A DNA stretch of 64,000 bases from Enterovibrio norvegicus_B (GCF_002876705.1 NZ_MDAG01000079.1:30539-94538); one strand, 5' to 3'; positions 1 through 9,193 are shown, counted from the first letter of the stretch. Made by a program: numbers and translations. The notes: generated from the sequence alone by a model not told the origin.

Positions 1-1940
1 GTCGCGCGCATGGCGACTTCGGTTTTACCAAAGCCCACATCACCACAAACAAGGCGATCCATGGCAATAGGCTGACACATGTCAGACAGCACGGCATTGA
101 TCGCTTGTTTCTGATCGGCGGTTTCTTCAAACGGGAAGTTGGCGCAGAAATCGAGGTACGCTTCTCTATCGTGCTTAAAGGCAAAGCCTGGTTTGGTGGC
201 ACGTTTTGCGTATACATCCAACAGTTCAGCCGCCACGTCTCGGACTTTTTCAGCCGCCTTCTTACGGGCTTTTTCCCATACATCGCCACCTAAACGGTGA
301 AGTGGGGCGGTTTCTTCCGCACCGCCGCTGTAACGGCTGATCAAGTGCAGTGAAGCGACGGGAACATAAAGCTTTGAGCCTTGCTGATATTCCAAGGTGA
401 CGTATTCAGTTTCGATGCCGCCTGCTTCGAGCGTTTGTAATCCAATATAACGACCCACACCGTGCTCAAGGTGAACGACGGGCTGACCTGGCTGCAGCTC
501 TGCCAGGTTACGGATCAAGGTATCGCTATTGCTGGTGGTTTTTTTGTTGTCGCGACGACGTTGTTGCACGACGCGCGCACCCAATAAATTGCTTTCACAA
601 ATCAGTGCGAATTTCGGATCTTCCGAGATAAAGCCTATCTCTGCGGGGCCAACAACCAACGCGAACAGGCTCGGGGAGGCAATGGCCTCATCCAAGGATT
701 CGCAAACCATAGGGCGGATTTTAATGCGCGCCAACAAATCGAGCATGGCTTCGCGACGGCCTTCCGTCTCAACAGAGAAAACGATTTTGCCGTTGAAGTC
801 TTCTGAGAATTTGCGCAGCGCACCTAGCGGTTCTTTGAGTTGCTGATTAACGGTCAGTTCAGGCAACAACGAAATGGCGGCATTTTGACGGCCAGCTTTG
901 TTGTCTGTGGTTTCGCGTTCTAGCTTGATGCGAGGGTAGGCTTTGAATGCAGAAAACAGCTCGTCGACGGTTTGCCATAACTCATTAGGCGCGAGCAATG
1001 GGCGCATCGGATCAACGCGTCGTTGGTCAAAACGGTAATCTGCATCAGCAAGGAAGCTGCGTACCGAGGTTTCCAAATCGCCTGAGGTCAGAAGTAAGGT
1101 GTTTTCTGGCAGGTAATCAAACAGCGTTTCTGTGTGCTCAAAGAAAAGCGGCTGCCAGTACTCGATGCCCGATGGCCATGTTTTCTTGCTGACCTGTTGG
1201 TAAATCGATTCGGGTTCACGGCGCGCGTCAAAGCGCTCTCGCCAACGACCACGGAATTGCTCTACGGCGTCATCATCGGTTGGGAATTCGTGCGCGGGAA
1301 GCAGGTTGATCTGGTCAAGTTCTTGTGTCGAACGTTGATTCTCAGGGTCGAACTCACGAATGGTATCGACTTCATCATCAAAGAAATCGATACGATACGG
1401 TTGGTTAGACCCCATAGGGAACAAATCGATGATCGAACCACGACTGGCGTATTCACCATGTTCAATCACTTGATCCACATGGCGATAGCCTGAAAGCTCA
1501 AGCTGATGGCGCAGTTTTTCCAGTGAAACGCGGTCGCCTTTCTTTACGATCAACGCGTGTTGAACCAAGAATGAGCGCGGCATGACACGTTGTAACAGCG
1601 TGCTTACCGGAATAATAACGATGCCAGAGGTTTGCTGAGGCAATTGGTACAAGCGTGCAATGCGGTCAGAAATAATGTCTTGGTGCGGCGAGAAATTGTC
1701 GTAAGGCAATGTCTCCCAATCAGGGAACACATGGCATTCGCTGCCAGTGAACTGGCTAATTTCTGGCTGTAACTTCAATGCGGTTTGATTGTCAGGCACC
1801 ACGAGCAACATCATTCTGTGTTGCTGATTGGCAAGTTGGGCAATCGTAAGGGGCAGCGCAGAGCCAAGTAAGTTGGCAATAACGCGCGTGTCGCCGGCCT
1901 TTTCTGGGGCAGGCAAAGTAAATAAGGCTGAGTTAGTCAT
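1..1940 (-). CDS. mfd: Transcription-repair coupling factor Mfd (5' part, truncated by window edge)
   Basis: Mfd recognises RNA polymerase stalled at DNA lesions, pushes it off the template and recruits UvrA. The frame is open from an ATG at 1940 to the left edge, giving the first 646 or so residues of a protein that is usually about 1150. Seen: the UvrB-homology N-terminal region, then the start of the RNA-polymerase-interacting domain (VVHLEHGVGRY, near residue 485), and at the very edge the Walker A of the RecG-like translocase (GDVGFGKTEVAM). The translocase motifs beyond this and the C-terminal domain lie outside the window. Its start is 12 bases from the stop of the PilZ gene on the same strand, so the two are probably co-transcribed. 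Identification is secure. Confidence 0.97.
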   Translation of the reverse strand, partial: MTNSALFTLPAPEKAGDTRVIANLLGSALPLTIAQLANQQHRMMLLVVPDNQTALKLQPEISQFTGSECHVFPDWETLPYDNFSPHQDIISDRIARLYQLPQQTSGIVIIPVSTLLQRVMPRSFLVQHALIVKKGDRVSLEKLRHQLELSGYRHVDQVIEHGEYASRGSIIDLFPMGSNQPYRIDFFDDEVDTIREFDPENQRSTQELDQINLLPAHEFPTDDDAVEQFRGRWRERFDARREPESIYQQVSKKTWPSGIEYWQPLFFEHTETLFDYLPENTLLLTSGDLETSVRSFLADADYRFDQRRVDPMRPLLAPNELWQTVDELFSAFKAYPRIKLERETTDNKAGRQNAAISLLPELTVNQQLKEPLGALRKFSEDFNGKIVFSVETEGRREAMLDLLARIKIRPMVCESLDEAIASPSLFALVVGPAEIGFISEDPKFALICESNLLGARVVQQRRRDNKKTTSNSDTLIRNLAELQPGQPVVHLEHGVGRYIGLQTLEAGGIETEYVTLEYQQGSKLYVPVASLHLISRYSGGAEETAPLHRLGGDVWEKARKKAAEKVRDVAAELLDVYAKRATKPGFAFKHDREAYLDFCANFPFEETADQKQAINAVLSDMCQPIAMDRLVCGDVGFGKTEVAMRA

Positions 1941-1951
1941 CGAATTGTGGC

Positions 1952-2518
1952 TTAGTTATTTCTTTCCATTGCGCGTTGACGAAGCAGCTTTTGTTGCTGA
2001 TGCAACGCGGCACGAATAAGGACATCTTTGTCGTCTTCTTGTAATCGTGTGTATTTCACACCCACGGCATACTTACCATTCTTTTCTTTTATGCCGTAGA
2101 CGCTACCGTAACAGTAAATCGCTGAGGGCGGGTTCTCAAGAAAGAGTTTAAGACGAACGTGCTGACCTTTTTGGAAGGGCTTTTTGGCGATAAAGGTTAA
2201 GCTACTGGCACCAAAGGTCTCGGTTTGATGACGTAATGTCGGGTCGTCTTGCTGAGACAACATGAAACCGAGTAAAAGATTAATTTTTTCATTTTGGGCA
2301 TGCAAAAATTTCGACAGCGCCTGGCTGTTGTCATGGTGCAGTGCGTGAAGTTCTTTTTCAACGCCGCCATCGAGCTCGCTGCATTCACTGGCGATCCGAA
2401 AGGCAATAGGGATTTCACGTTCAAATTCGACATCAGAGGGAACGCGCTCACCTTCGTCCAATACTTCTACATTGATCTTTAGATGTGCGTGTACCGAAAA
2501 ATATTCATCCTGACTCAT
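1952..2518 (-). CDS. PilZ-domain protein, atypical (PlzB-like)
   Basis: This 188-residue cytosolic protein lies directly upstream of mfd, the position I recall for the PilZ protein PlzB in Vibrio cholerae. PilZ domains usually bind cyclic di-GMP through an RxxxR motif and a [D/N]xSxxG motif. Here the second motif is not recognisable: the equivalent turn reads GASSLTF and lacks the Asp/Asn and the final Gly. No clean RxxxR is seen before it. The C-terminal half (GQHVRLKLFLEN, YCYGSVYGIKEKNGKYAVGVKYTRL) has the look of the PilZ beta barrel, and the N-terminal half is mainly helical. It may therefore be a PilZ protein that binds no nucleotide and acts through partners. The start ATG at 2518 is the only reasonable one. 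The family call is good; ligand binding is doubtful. Confidence 0.75.
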   Translation of the reverse strand: MSQDEYFSVHAHLKINVEVLDEGERVPSDVEFEREIPIAFRIASECSELDGGVEKELHALHHDNSQALSKFLHAQNEKINLLLGFMLSQQDDPTLRHQTETFGASSLTFIAKKPFQKGQHVRLKLFLENPPSAIYCYGSVYGIKEKNGKYAVGVKYTRLQEDDKDVLIRAALHQQQKLLRQRAMERNN

Positions 2519-2869
2519 GATGTATCCTAATACCTTGTAATCTGTTGATTATCACGCAGTCCCCTCGATTCCTCAACCTGTAGCCTGAGTTCAGGGCATT
2601 TTTCTCGCGTTTGGTTATTTTTTCTTCTGGTTATATGAAACAGAACCGATAACGCTGAACAAAATTCCCGCAATTGGCACATTATTGATCTGAATTGCTC
2701 CGGTCTTAGACCCTAAGCAGGCCACGAAATTGTTGAAAACCCGTCATGGTGAACGGGCTATCGTGGCAATCCGCTGACCTTAAAGGTATTCTTGCACATC
2801 TTTGGTGTCAGATTGTGTCACCAAGGAATTTGCATTCAACTGCCTATTACTTTGTCGAGAATTCTCATT
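2519..2869. other. Divergent intergenic region between PilZ-mfd and lolCDE
   Basis: About 350 bases with no convincing gene. It must hold the divergent promoters of PilZ-mfd and lolCDE. Two hairpins are visible in the lolC leader. A nested one at 2721-2767 has outer arms GCCACGA/TCGTGGC and inner arms CCCGT/ACGGG. A smaller one at 2802-2825 has arms TTGGTG/CACCAA. Neither is followed by a T run, so they are not typical terminators. Confidence 0.5.
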
Positions 2870-4066
2870 ATGTTTCACCCTTTGCCGGTGTTTATTGGCT
2901 TGCGCTACTTAAAAGGTCGCTCGGGCGATAAGTTTGGCCGGTTTGTTTCTTATATGTCGACGGCTGGCATTACGATCGGTGTGATGTCTTTGATCACAGT
3001 ACTTTCTGTCATGAATGGCTTTGAAGGCCAGCTAAAGAATCGAATTCTTGGTGTTTTGCCCCAGGCGGTTATTGCTGGTGATGCCGAGCTTGCGCCCGAT
3101 GTGAATACTATCGCGCAGTGGGACGGCATCGTTGGAACAGCGCCTTTGGTATCAACCGATGCGGTTGTACAAAGCGCGTTATCACTGGGTGCAGGACGTT
3201 TGTTGGGTGTTGATCCGCAAAGCAAAGAGCCCGTGCGTGCGTTCATGGTACGAGGCCAATTTGAAGCCTTAACCGCGGGCAGTTACAAACTGGTTCTTGG
3301 CCGAAAAACAGCAAGGCAGCTTGATGTGTCTGTCGGCGACAAAGTGCGTGTGATGATCACCAGTGCAAGCCAGTTTACGCCGATTGGCCGTGTACCATCG
3401 CAACGTAATTTTACGGTCGCGGGCATTTATGACACTGCAACGGATGTTGATGGGCAATTGATGTTTGCCAATTTGAATGACGTGGCGCGTTTAATGCGTT
3501 TGCCTCGCACGCAACCGGCTGATCTTCGTCTCTTTGTGGCTGAACCTTTTGATGTGCCCAAACTGAAAGTGAAGGCGGAATCGCTCGGGTATGAATGGTC
3601 AGATTGGCGTGAATTGCGCGGCGAATTGTTCCAAGCGGTGAAGATGGAAAAAAACATGATGGGGTTGATGCTGAGTCTCATCATCTTAGTGGCGGCATTT
3701 AACATCATTTCTGCACTGATCATGGTGGTGATGGAGAAGCAATCAGAAGTCGCTATCTTAAAAACCCAAGGCATGAAACAACGTGACGTGGTGTATTTGT
3801 TTGTTGTTCAAGGGGCAAGCAGCGGTGTGATTGGTGCCATTTTAGGGGGCATCGCAGGCACGCTGTTGGCAATGAACATCAATGGCATCATGGCAGTGCT
3901 ACATATCAGTCTATTGGGCAATGGTATTTCATTGCCTGTTGTTGTGAAACCCGAACAAATCTTCTCTGTTGTAGTTGGCGCGATTGTCTTGAGCCTTCTT
4001 GCTACCTTGTTCCCTTCGATTAAAGCGGCGTCTGTTCGCCCCGCTGAGGCTCTTCGCTATGAGTAA
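2870..4066 (+). CDS. lolC: Lipoprotein-releasing ABC transporter permease LolC
   Basis: LolC is one of the two inner-membrane subunits of LolCDE, which extracts outer-membrane lipoproteins from the inner membrane and passes them to LolA. The 398-residue length matches the family. Seen: a first membrane helix near residues 22-45 (TAGITIGVMSLITVLSVMNG), a large periplasmic domain, and a C-terminal FtsX-like block of three membrane helices beginning near residue 265. The frame extends upstream to 2792, but MFHPLPVFIGLRYL at 2870 matches the family start, and the extra residues do not resemble it. It is the first gene of lolCDE, and its last codons overlap the lolD start by 8 bases. Secure. Confidence 0.96.
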   Translation: MFHPLPVFIGLRYLKGRSGDKFGRFVSYMSTAGITIGVMSLITVLSVMNGFEGQLKNRILGVLPQAVIAGDAELAPDVNTIAQWDGIVGTAPLVSTDAVVQSALSLGAGRLLGVDPQSKEPVRAFMVRGQFEALTAGSYKLVLGRKTARQLDVSVGDKVRVMITSASQFTPIGRVPSQRNFTVAGIYDTATDVDGQLMFANLNDVARLMRLPRTQPADLRLFVAEPFDVPKLKVKAESLGYEWSDWRELRGELFQAVKMEKNMMGLMLSLIILVAAFNIISALIMVVMEKQSEVAILKTQGMKQRDVVYLFVVQGASSGVIGAILGGIAGTLLAMNINGIMAVLHISLLGNGISLPVVVKPEQIFSVVVGAIVLSLLATLFPSIKAASVRPAEALRYE

Positions 4067-4763
4067 TGCATTGCTAACCTGTTCAAACGTTGTCAAAACC
4101 TACCAAGAAGGTGAGCTGGAAACGCATGTACTGAAAGGCGTTTCGTTTTCGATTAACAAAGGTGAGTTGGTGGCGATTGTCGGTGCATCGGGCTCGGGAA
4201 AAAGTACCTTGCTTCACATCCTTGGCGCGTTAGATTCGCTGACCAGTGGTGATGTGCAGTTTGAAGGGAAAGATCTCGTGAACATGCGTGCATCTGACCA
4301 AGCCACGCTGCGCAACCAGAACATCGGCTTTATTTATCAGTTCCACCACTTGCTTGCCGATTTTACGGCGATTGAAAACGTGGCGATGCCGCTGTTGATT
4401 GGTGGAGAAAAACCCGCTGAAGCGAAACGTCGTGCGTTGGAAATATTAGATGCCGTGGGCATGGCGCACCGAGGTGAACACCGTCCTTCGGAGCTATCGG
4501 GTGGTGAACGTCAGCGTGTTGCGATTGCACGTGCAGTGGTGAATCGTCCAGCGTTGGTGTTGGCGGATGAACCAACGGGCAACCTCGATCATAAAACGGC
4601 GTTAGATATTTACGATCTGATGCGTCAGTTAAACAAGGAGTTTAATACTGCATTCCTTGTGGTTACGCACGACCAAGAACTCGCCGGTAAAATGGATCGC
4701 CAACTGTCGATGTTGGATGGTCAGTTTGTCGAAACATCTAAGCCAGAGGTGAATCCAGCATGA
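4059..4763 (+). CDS. lolD: Lipoprotein-releasing ABC transporter ATPase LolD
   Basis: Cytosolic ATPase of LolCDE, 234 residues. Walker A (GASGSGKST) is near residue 43, the ABC signature (LSGGERQRVAIARA) near 148, and Walker B (LVLADEPTGNLD) follows. The MacB/LolD-type LADEPTGNLD motif is typical of this group. An upstream in-frame start at 3999 is rejected because it lies deep inside lolC; MSNALLTCSNVVKTY at 4059 is the family start and gives the usual tight overlap with lolC. The lolE start overlaps its stop (ATGA), so the three genes are translationally coupled. Confidence 0.96.
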   Translation: MSNALLTCSNVVKTYQEGELETHVLKGVSFSINKGELVAIVGASGSGKSTLLHILGALDSLTSGDVQFEGKDLVNMRASDQATLRNQNIGFIYQFHHLLADFTAIENVAMPLLIGGEKPAEAKRRALEILDAVGMAHRGEHRPSELSGGERQRVAIARAVVNRPALVLADEPTGNLDHKTALDIYDLMRQLNKEFNTAFLVVTHDQELAGKMDRQLSMLDGQFVETSKPEVNPA

Positions 4764-6004
4764 TGGAACCTTTGGCGCTGTTTATTGGACGCCGATTTAG
4801 CAAGGCGAAGCGTCGCAATAAGCTTGTTTCGTTTATCTCTGTGTCCTCAATGATTGGCATCTCTGTGGGTGTCATGGTTATCATCGTGGGCTTGTCTGCC
4901 ATGAATGGTTTTGAGCGTGAGCTAGAAAAGCGCGTACTGGCGGTTATTCCTCATGCACAGCTTGAAGGGGTGGATGCGCCCGTAGCTTCTTGGCGTACGA
5001 TGCAAGAAACCGCGGTTGCTAATCCGAATGTCGAGGCGGGTGCACCGTATGTCACCTTCACGGCATTGCTGGAAAAAGGGGCAAACCTCAAACCTGTGCA
5101 AATCCGTGGTATTGACCCGAAAGCGGAAGAAACCGTCAGCAACATTCATCAGTATGTGCTGGATAACGGCTGGCAACGTCTACAGCCGGGTGAACAAGCG
5201 ATTGTATTGGGCAAAGGCATTGCAGATGGCCTTGGTGTGAAGGTAGGGGATTGGGTAACGGCACTCATTCCATCCCCCGATCCTGATTTGAAATTGCGGG
5301 CGCCAAAACGCATTAGGTTGCAAGTATCAGGCATTTTGAGCCTAGGCGGCCAAGTTGATCATGGCTTGTCACTTATCCCTATTCAGGACGCACAGTCTTA
5401 TATTGGCATGGGCGATGCGGTAACGGGTGTTGCGCTGAAGCTGTCTGAGCCACTTGAAGCGCGTCATATCGTTCGTGAAGTGGGAAAAACGCTCAAAGAA
5501 TACGTTTATTTGAAGAACTGGACGCAGGAATACGGCTTCTTGTATCGCGACATTCAAATGGTGCGCACCATTATGTATCTCGTGATGGTTCTAGTGATTG
5601 GCGTGGCGTGTTTCAACATTGTATCTACCTTGATGATGGCGGTAAAAGACCGTGCTGCAGACGTGGCTGTGCTGCGAACCATGGGCGCGAAAGATGGTCT
5701 GATCCGTTCGATCTTTATTTGGCACGGCTTGTTATCGGGATTGTTCGGTAGTTTGATTGGCTCCGTGATGGGGTGTTTGATTGCGTTCAATTTGACCAGT
5801 ATTGTAGGGTGGATTGAATCGCTGACAGGGCAAGACTTCTTGTCTGGCGATATTTATTTTGTTGATTTCTTGCCGACCGAACCGCACCTGATGGATGTGT
5901 TTCTCGTGTCGACAACAGCGGTGGTGTTGAGCTTGCTTGCCACTTGGTACCCAGCACAACGCGCATGTAAATTGCATCCGGCGTCTGTGCTGAGCGCACG
6001 CTAA
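4760..6004 (+). CDS. lolE: Lipoprotein-releasing ABC transporter permease LolE
   Basis: LolE pairs with LolC in the lipoprotein-releasing complex and contributes to lipoprotein binding. The 414 residues show the same plan as LolC: a helix near residues 25-50 (SMIGISVGVMVIIVGLSAMNGF), a periplasmic domain, and three C-terminal membrane helices starting near 270. The N-terminal IGRRFSKAKRRNKLVSFIS segment is characteristic of LolE. The start is ATGATG overlapping the lolD stop, so either of two adjacent Met codons may be used. It is the last gene of the operon and is followed by a terminator at 6043. Confidence 0.95.
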   Translation: MMEPLALFIGRRFSKAKRRNKLVSFISVSSMIGISVGVMVIIVGLSAMNGFERELEKRVLAVIPHAQLEGVDAPVASWRTMQETAVANPNVEAGAPYVTFTALLEKGANLKPVQIRGIDPKAEETVSNIHQYVLDNGWQRLQPGEQAIVLGKGIADGLGVKVGDWVTALIPSPDPDLKLRAPKRIRLQVSGILSLGGQVDHGLSLIPIQDAQSYIGMGDAVTGVALKLSEPLEARHIVREVGKTLKEYVYLKNWTQEYGFLYRDIQMVRTIMYLVMVLVIGVACFNIVSTLMMAVKDRAADVAVLRTMGAKDGLIRSIFIWHGLLSGLFGSLIGSVMGCLIAFNLTSIVGWIESLTGQDFLSGDIYFVDFLPTEPHLMDVFLVSTTAVVLSLLATWYPAQRACKLHPASVLSAR

Positions 6005-6042
6005 TCGTTTAGCCCTTTCTCTGATTTTAACGCGTCAATTTT

Positions 6043-6080
6043 AAAAGCCCGCAGGCATTCGTTTCTGTGGGCTTTTTGTT
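6043..6080 (+). terminator. Rho-independent terminator of lolCDE
   Basis: Inverted repeat AAAAGCCCGCAG / CTGTGGGCTTTT (one mismatch) around a short loop, ending in a T run, 40 bases after the lolE stop. Confidence 0.85.
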
Positions 6081-6302
6081 TGCGTTTATACCCGAGTAAC
6101 TTGAAATCCTGCATGTAGAGGCTTCTTAGGTATACGTTTCACTTTTTCAGGTATTGATGCTTAGTACTGGCGCAAGAAGAGATGATGAACAATTGAAGAT
6201 GATGAGCAAGAGAATGGTTAAGTGAATCGCAGCGGGATGTTTGTGAGGGAAACAAATTAAGGTTCGTACAGCAAGTCACTCGCAGTCGCTTAGTTAAAAG
6301 AG

Positions 6303-6343
6303 AATACCCCGCCTTTGTTTTTGCAGAGGCGGGGTATTTTGTT
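6303..6343 (-). terminator. Bidirectional terminator after the DUF2062 gene
   Basis: Perfect 12-bp arms AATACCCCGCCT / AGGCGGGGTATT around a T-rich loop, abutting the stop of the reverse-strand DUF2062 gene. T-rich sequence lies on both outer sides, so it can also stop read-through from lolE. Confidence 0.85.
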
Positions 6344-6344
6344 G

Positions 6345-6896
6345 TTAGGACTTGTCTTTTTTCAGAACGTCTTTGAGTTTCTTCGGTAAACGTAAGCGGC
6401 GTTTTTGCCAGCTTCTGACCACGGAATAACGCCAGATACCACGAACACTGAAATAACCAATAAGGGAAAAAATGATGCTCAAGACGAGGCAACCCAACAA
6501 GAAAGGAGGCCCAATCTGACTCATTTGGTTAAACAGGAATTCCCATGTCAGCTCAAAATGAAAATGCTGATTGGGTGTGTCCATCAAGAACGTGCCCACT
6601 TTGTAAGCGGCATAGAAAATGACGGGCATGGTCACTGGGTTCGTGATCCAGACCAAAGCGACAGAAAGTGGAAGGTTAACACCGAACATGATGGCAAGAC
6701 CTGCCGCCATGATCATCTGGCTGGGAAGCGGGACAAATGCCATGAACAGACCAACCGCAAACGCCCCAGAAGCGGAACGTCGGTTAAGACACCAAAGGTT
6801 TGGGTCGTAAAGCAAATTGCCAAACACAGCGAGCGCTTTCTGCTTGCGAATGACTTCATGCTTAGGGAGAAATTTTTTAAATATTTTTCTTGGCAT
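6345..6896 (-). CDS. DUF2062 family inner-membrane protein
   Basis: A 183-residue membrane protein of the DUF2062 family; its biochemical role is not known to me. Seen: a basic N-terminus (MPRKIFKKFLPKHEVIRKQK), the family core GAFAVGLFMAFVPLPSQM near residues 44-61, ITNPVTMPVIFYAAY near 84-98, and a C-terminal hydrophobic helix (LLGCLVLSIIFSLIGYFSVRGIW) followed by a Lys/Arg-rich tail. About three membrane segments are likely. It is transcribed divergently from comEC, with only 32 bases between the two starts, an arrangement I recall from other Vibrionaceae. The tight spacing suggests overlapping promoters. Confidence 0.85.
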   Translation of the reverse strand: MPRKIFKKFLPKHEVIRKQKALAVFGNLLYDPNLWCLNRRSASGAFAVGLFMAFVPLPSQMIMAAGLAIMFGVNLPLSVALVWITNPVTMPVIFYAAYKVGTFLMDTPNQHFHFELTWEFLFNQMSQIGPPFLLGCLVLSIIFSLIGYFSVRGIWRYSVVRSWQKRRLRLPKKLKDVLKKDKS

Positions 6897-6928
6897 ACGT
6901 CTTCATTTCACACGGGGTCGATACCGAC

Positions 6929-9193
6929 ATGAAGCTGTTGTTCGGCATCGTGGTAGCTATCATCACTCTGAAATGGTGGTCGAGTATTCCTAGCATAGGC
7001 GTTGTCATCGCAACGCTGCTCATCCTTATAGCATTACGTAGGTTCGTGTCAGAGATCGTTATCGGTGCAGCCATTGGGTGTCTTATTGCAACAGGCGCGG
7101 TGACTGTTTTCCAACACAAAACCGATACTGCACTGACGGTTGATGTGAATACTACCATAGCAGGTAAAGTTGGCAGCCTTTTTACCAAGGAAAACGGGCA
7201 AACAAGTGTAATCTTTGATGTCGACACAGTGAATGGACGCAAACTGACCAGTTTTGAGACATTTAGAGCACGTCTCTACTGGCGAACTGAGTTGCCTGTG
7301 AAACAAGGACAACACTGGTCTGTTACCGCAAGATTAAGGGAGCCTTACGGTCGTGTTAACGAAGCAGGCTTTGATGCCGAGACCTATTTTCTTTCTCGTC
7401 ATATTCATAGCAAAGGATCTGTTCGCACTGCTAATGTGTTGAATGAACAGGTTTCCGTCCGTCAGCAACTCTATGACACTGTTTACAAAAATGTCGCGCA
7501 TTTAGACAGCGCACGATTTTTGATTGCGTTGGCCTTTGGTGAACGGGGCATGTTGTCGAGCGAAGATTGGCAGCAACTTCGTGACAGTGGGCTAGCGCAT
7601 TTGATGGCGATATCCGGGCTGCACATCGGTCTGGCCTTCTTTTTCGGTTACACCGTCACTCGCTATGTGTTTCCACTGATCGTCAAGCGCGATACTCACC
7701 TATGGATCCCACTCATGATGGGCTTGGTGGCAGCATGTTTATATGCATGGATGGCGGGTTTTTCGTTAACTACGCAACGCGCCTTGATGGCACTTCTCGT
7801 CGTTTCTCTTATTCGCCAAAGTGGTTACAGCACCAGTCCTTTCTCTACCTTCTTTTTGGTATTGGCTGCAGTGTTGGTTTTTGACCCACTTTCTATTTTC
7901 TCTGCCAGTTTCTGGCTGTCTTTTGGTGCGGTTTACGCACTTTGCATCATGGCGCTGTTTCGGCCAACGGCCCCTCTGGAAGAAAGTGTCATCCAGAAGG
8001 TTGCTCGGTACGTGAAATCTTTGCTTATCATGCAGTGTGTACTGATGATTGGTATGTTGCCCCTCATGTGGACGTGGTTTGGCGGGGTCAGTTTTACAGC
8101 GCTGTTTTTTAACGTGTTGGCAGTGCCTTTGATCAGTTTAATCACAGTGCCGCTCATCTTGTTGGGACTCATACTCACGCCATTCGGTGCGTCATCCTAC
8201 GTTTGGCACGCTGCCGATCTCTCGCTTCAGCCCTTAATGTCACTCCTTGGTATGGCGTCATTTGGTTGGTTAGAGACACAAGGGCCTTCCATCGTCTTTC
8301 CCATTGTTGTTGTGCTCCTGGCTTTTGTGCTGTGGTTGGTCGGTTTTCGCACTATACCAATTGCCGCTGGGGTCATCGGTCTTTCGTTGTTTACTTGGAA
8401 AAACACGCAAACCGACACCACCGCATGGCGCGTCGATGTGTTTGATGTCGGACATGGGTTGGCAGTGTTGATTGAAAAAGAAGGGCGTGCTGTTTTGTAT
8501 GACACCGGGGCGGCGTGGTCTTCTGGCACTGTTGCGGCGTCAGTGATTGCCCCTGTGTTAACCCAGCGTGGCAGCAAACTCGATGGCTTGATATTGAGTC
8601 ATGGCGACAACGATCATGCTGGCGGAGAAGCGTGGGTCATCAAACATTTAATGCCTCAATGGGTGCGCTCTAGCGAAAACGACTTTGGCCATTTGGCTTG
8701 CTTGCGTGGAAACCGTTGGCGATGGCAACAACTCGAATTTGAAGTCTTGTATCCATTGACCTTGTCAGACCGAGCGAAGAACGCATCATCGTGTGTGATC
8801 AAAGTGTCTGATGGGAAGCATGCCGTGCTCCTTACAGGCGATCTCCCTAAAGTGCAGGAAGCCTATTTGTTGACACAAAACGACGATGTATCCGCTGACG
8901 TGCTGATTGTGCCGCATCATGGCAGTAAAACATCGTCAAGCGAGGCATTCATTGATCATGTAAACCCGAAGGCCGCTATCGCGTCGACAGGACGTTATAC
9001 GCCGTGGAACTTACCTCATCCTGATGTAGTGTCGCGCTATGAGAACAGAGGCATTGAGTGGTTTGAAACGGGGTATAACGGGCAGGTGAGTGCACAATTC
9101 TCGGACAAAGGTTGGAGAGTTCTTAGTCAAAGAAACGATACAGAGCCTTTTTGGTACCGTAAGAAGTTTGGAGCACCCAAAAGAAAAGAGTAG
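6929..9193 (+). CDS. comEC: DNA uptake channel protein ComEC/Rec2
   Basis: ComEC moves transforming DNA across the inner membrane as single strands, and is needed for natural competence in Vibrio. The 754 residues show the family layout: N-terminal membrane helices and a soluble OB-like domain; the Competence domain with GLAHLMAISGLHIGL near residue 222 and many helices to about 480; then a metallo-beta-lactamase-like domain with LSHGDNDHAGG near 557 and VPHHGSKTSSS near 661, the likely metal site. The frame extends upstream to a TTG at 6890, but that overlaps the divergent gene; ATG at 6929 gives a hydrophobic MKLLFGIVVAII start. It is followed 35 bases later by msbA. Confidence 0.92.
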   Translation: MKLLFGIVVAIITLKWWSSIPSIGVVIATLLILIALRRFVSEIVIGAAIGCLIATGAVTVFQHKTDTALTVDVNTTIAGKVGSLFTKENGQTSVIFDVDTVNGRKLTSFETFRARLYWRTELPVKQGQHWSVTARLREPYGRVNEAGFDAETYFLSRHIHSKGSVRTANVLNEQVSVRQQLYDTVYKNVAHLDSARFLIALAFGERGMLSSEDWQQLRDSGLAHLMAISGLHIGLAFFFGYTVTRYVFPLIVKRDTHLWIPLMMGLVAACLYAWMAGFSLTTQRALMALLVVSLIRQSGYSTSPFSTFFLVLAAVLVFDPLSIFSASFWLSFGAVYALCIMALFRPTAPLEESVIQKVARYVKSLLIMQCVLMIGMLPLMWTWFGGVSFTALFFNVLAVPLISLITVPLILLGLILTPFGASSYVWHAADLSLQPLMSLLGMASFGWLETQGPSIVFPIVVVLLAFVLWLVGFRTIPIAAGVIGLSLFTWKNTQTDTTAWRVDVFDVGHGLAVLIEKEGRAVLYDTGAAWSSGTVAASVIAPVLTQRGSKLDGLILSHGDNDHAGGEAWVIKHLMPQWVRSSENDFGHLACLRGNRWRWQQLEFEVLYPLTLSDRAKNASSCVIKVSDGKHAVLLTGDLPKVQEAYLLTQNDDVSADVLIVPHHGSKTSSSEAFIDHVNPKAAIASTGRYTPWNLPHPDVVSRYENRGIEWFETGYNGQVSAQFSDKGWRVLSQRNDTEPFWYRKKFGAPKRKE

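Larger units (their letters stand above)
6005..6344. other. Intergenic region between convergent lolE and DUF2062 gene, with possible degenerate repeat
   Basis: Apart from the two terminators there is about 220 bases of unexplained sequence (roughly 6083-6300). It opens with ATACCCGAGTAACTTGAAAT, which resembles the ends of short dispersed intergenic repeats I remember from Vibrio genomes (type CAAGTTACTCGGGTAT read the other way). The opposite end that would complete such an element was not found, so this could be a decayed copy. No supported gene. Confidence 0.3.

Noticed and set aside
529..846. Plus-strand open frame inside mfd
   Set aside because: It lies opposite conserved mfd coding sequence; Ser/Arg-rich translation typical of a shadow.
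2746..2931. Short plus-strand frame before lolC
   Set aside because: It overlaps the lolC start in another frame and has no supporting features.
6405..6932. Open frame of 175 residues antisense to the DUF2062 gene
   Set aside because: Low-complexity polar translation, no ribosome site, and it lies under a well-supported membrane protein gene.
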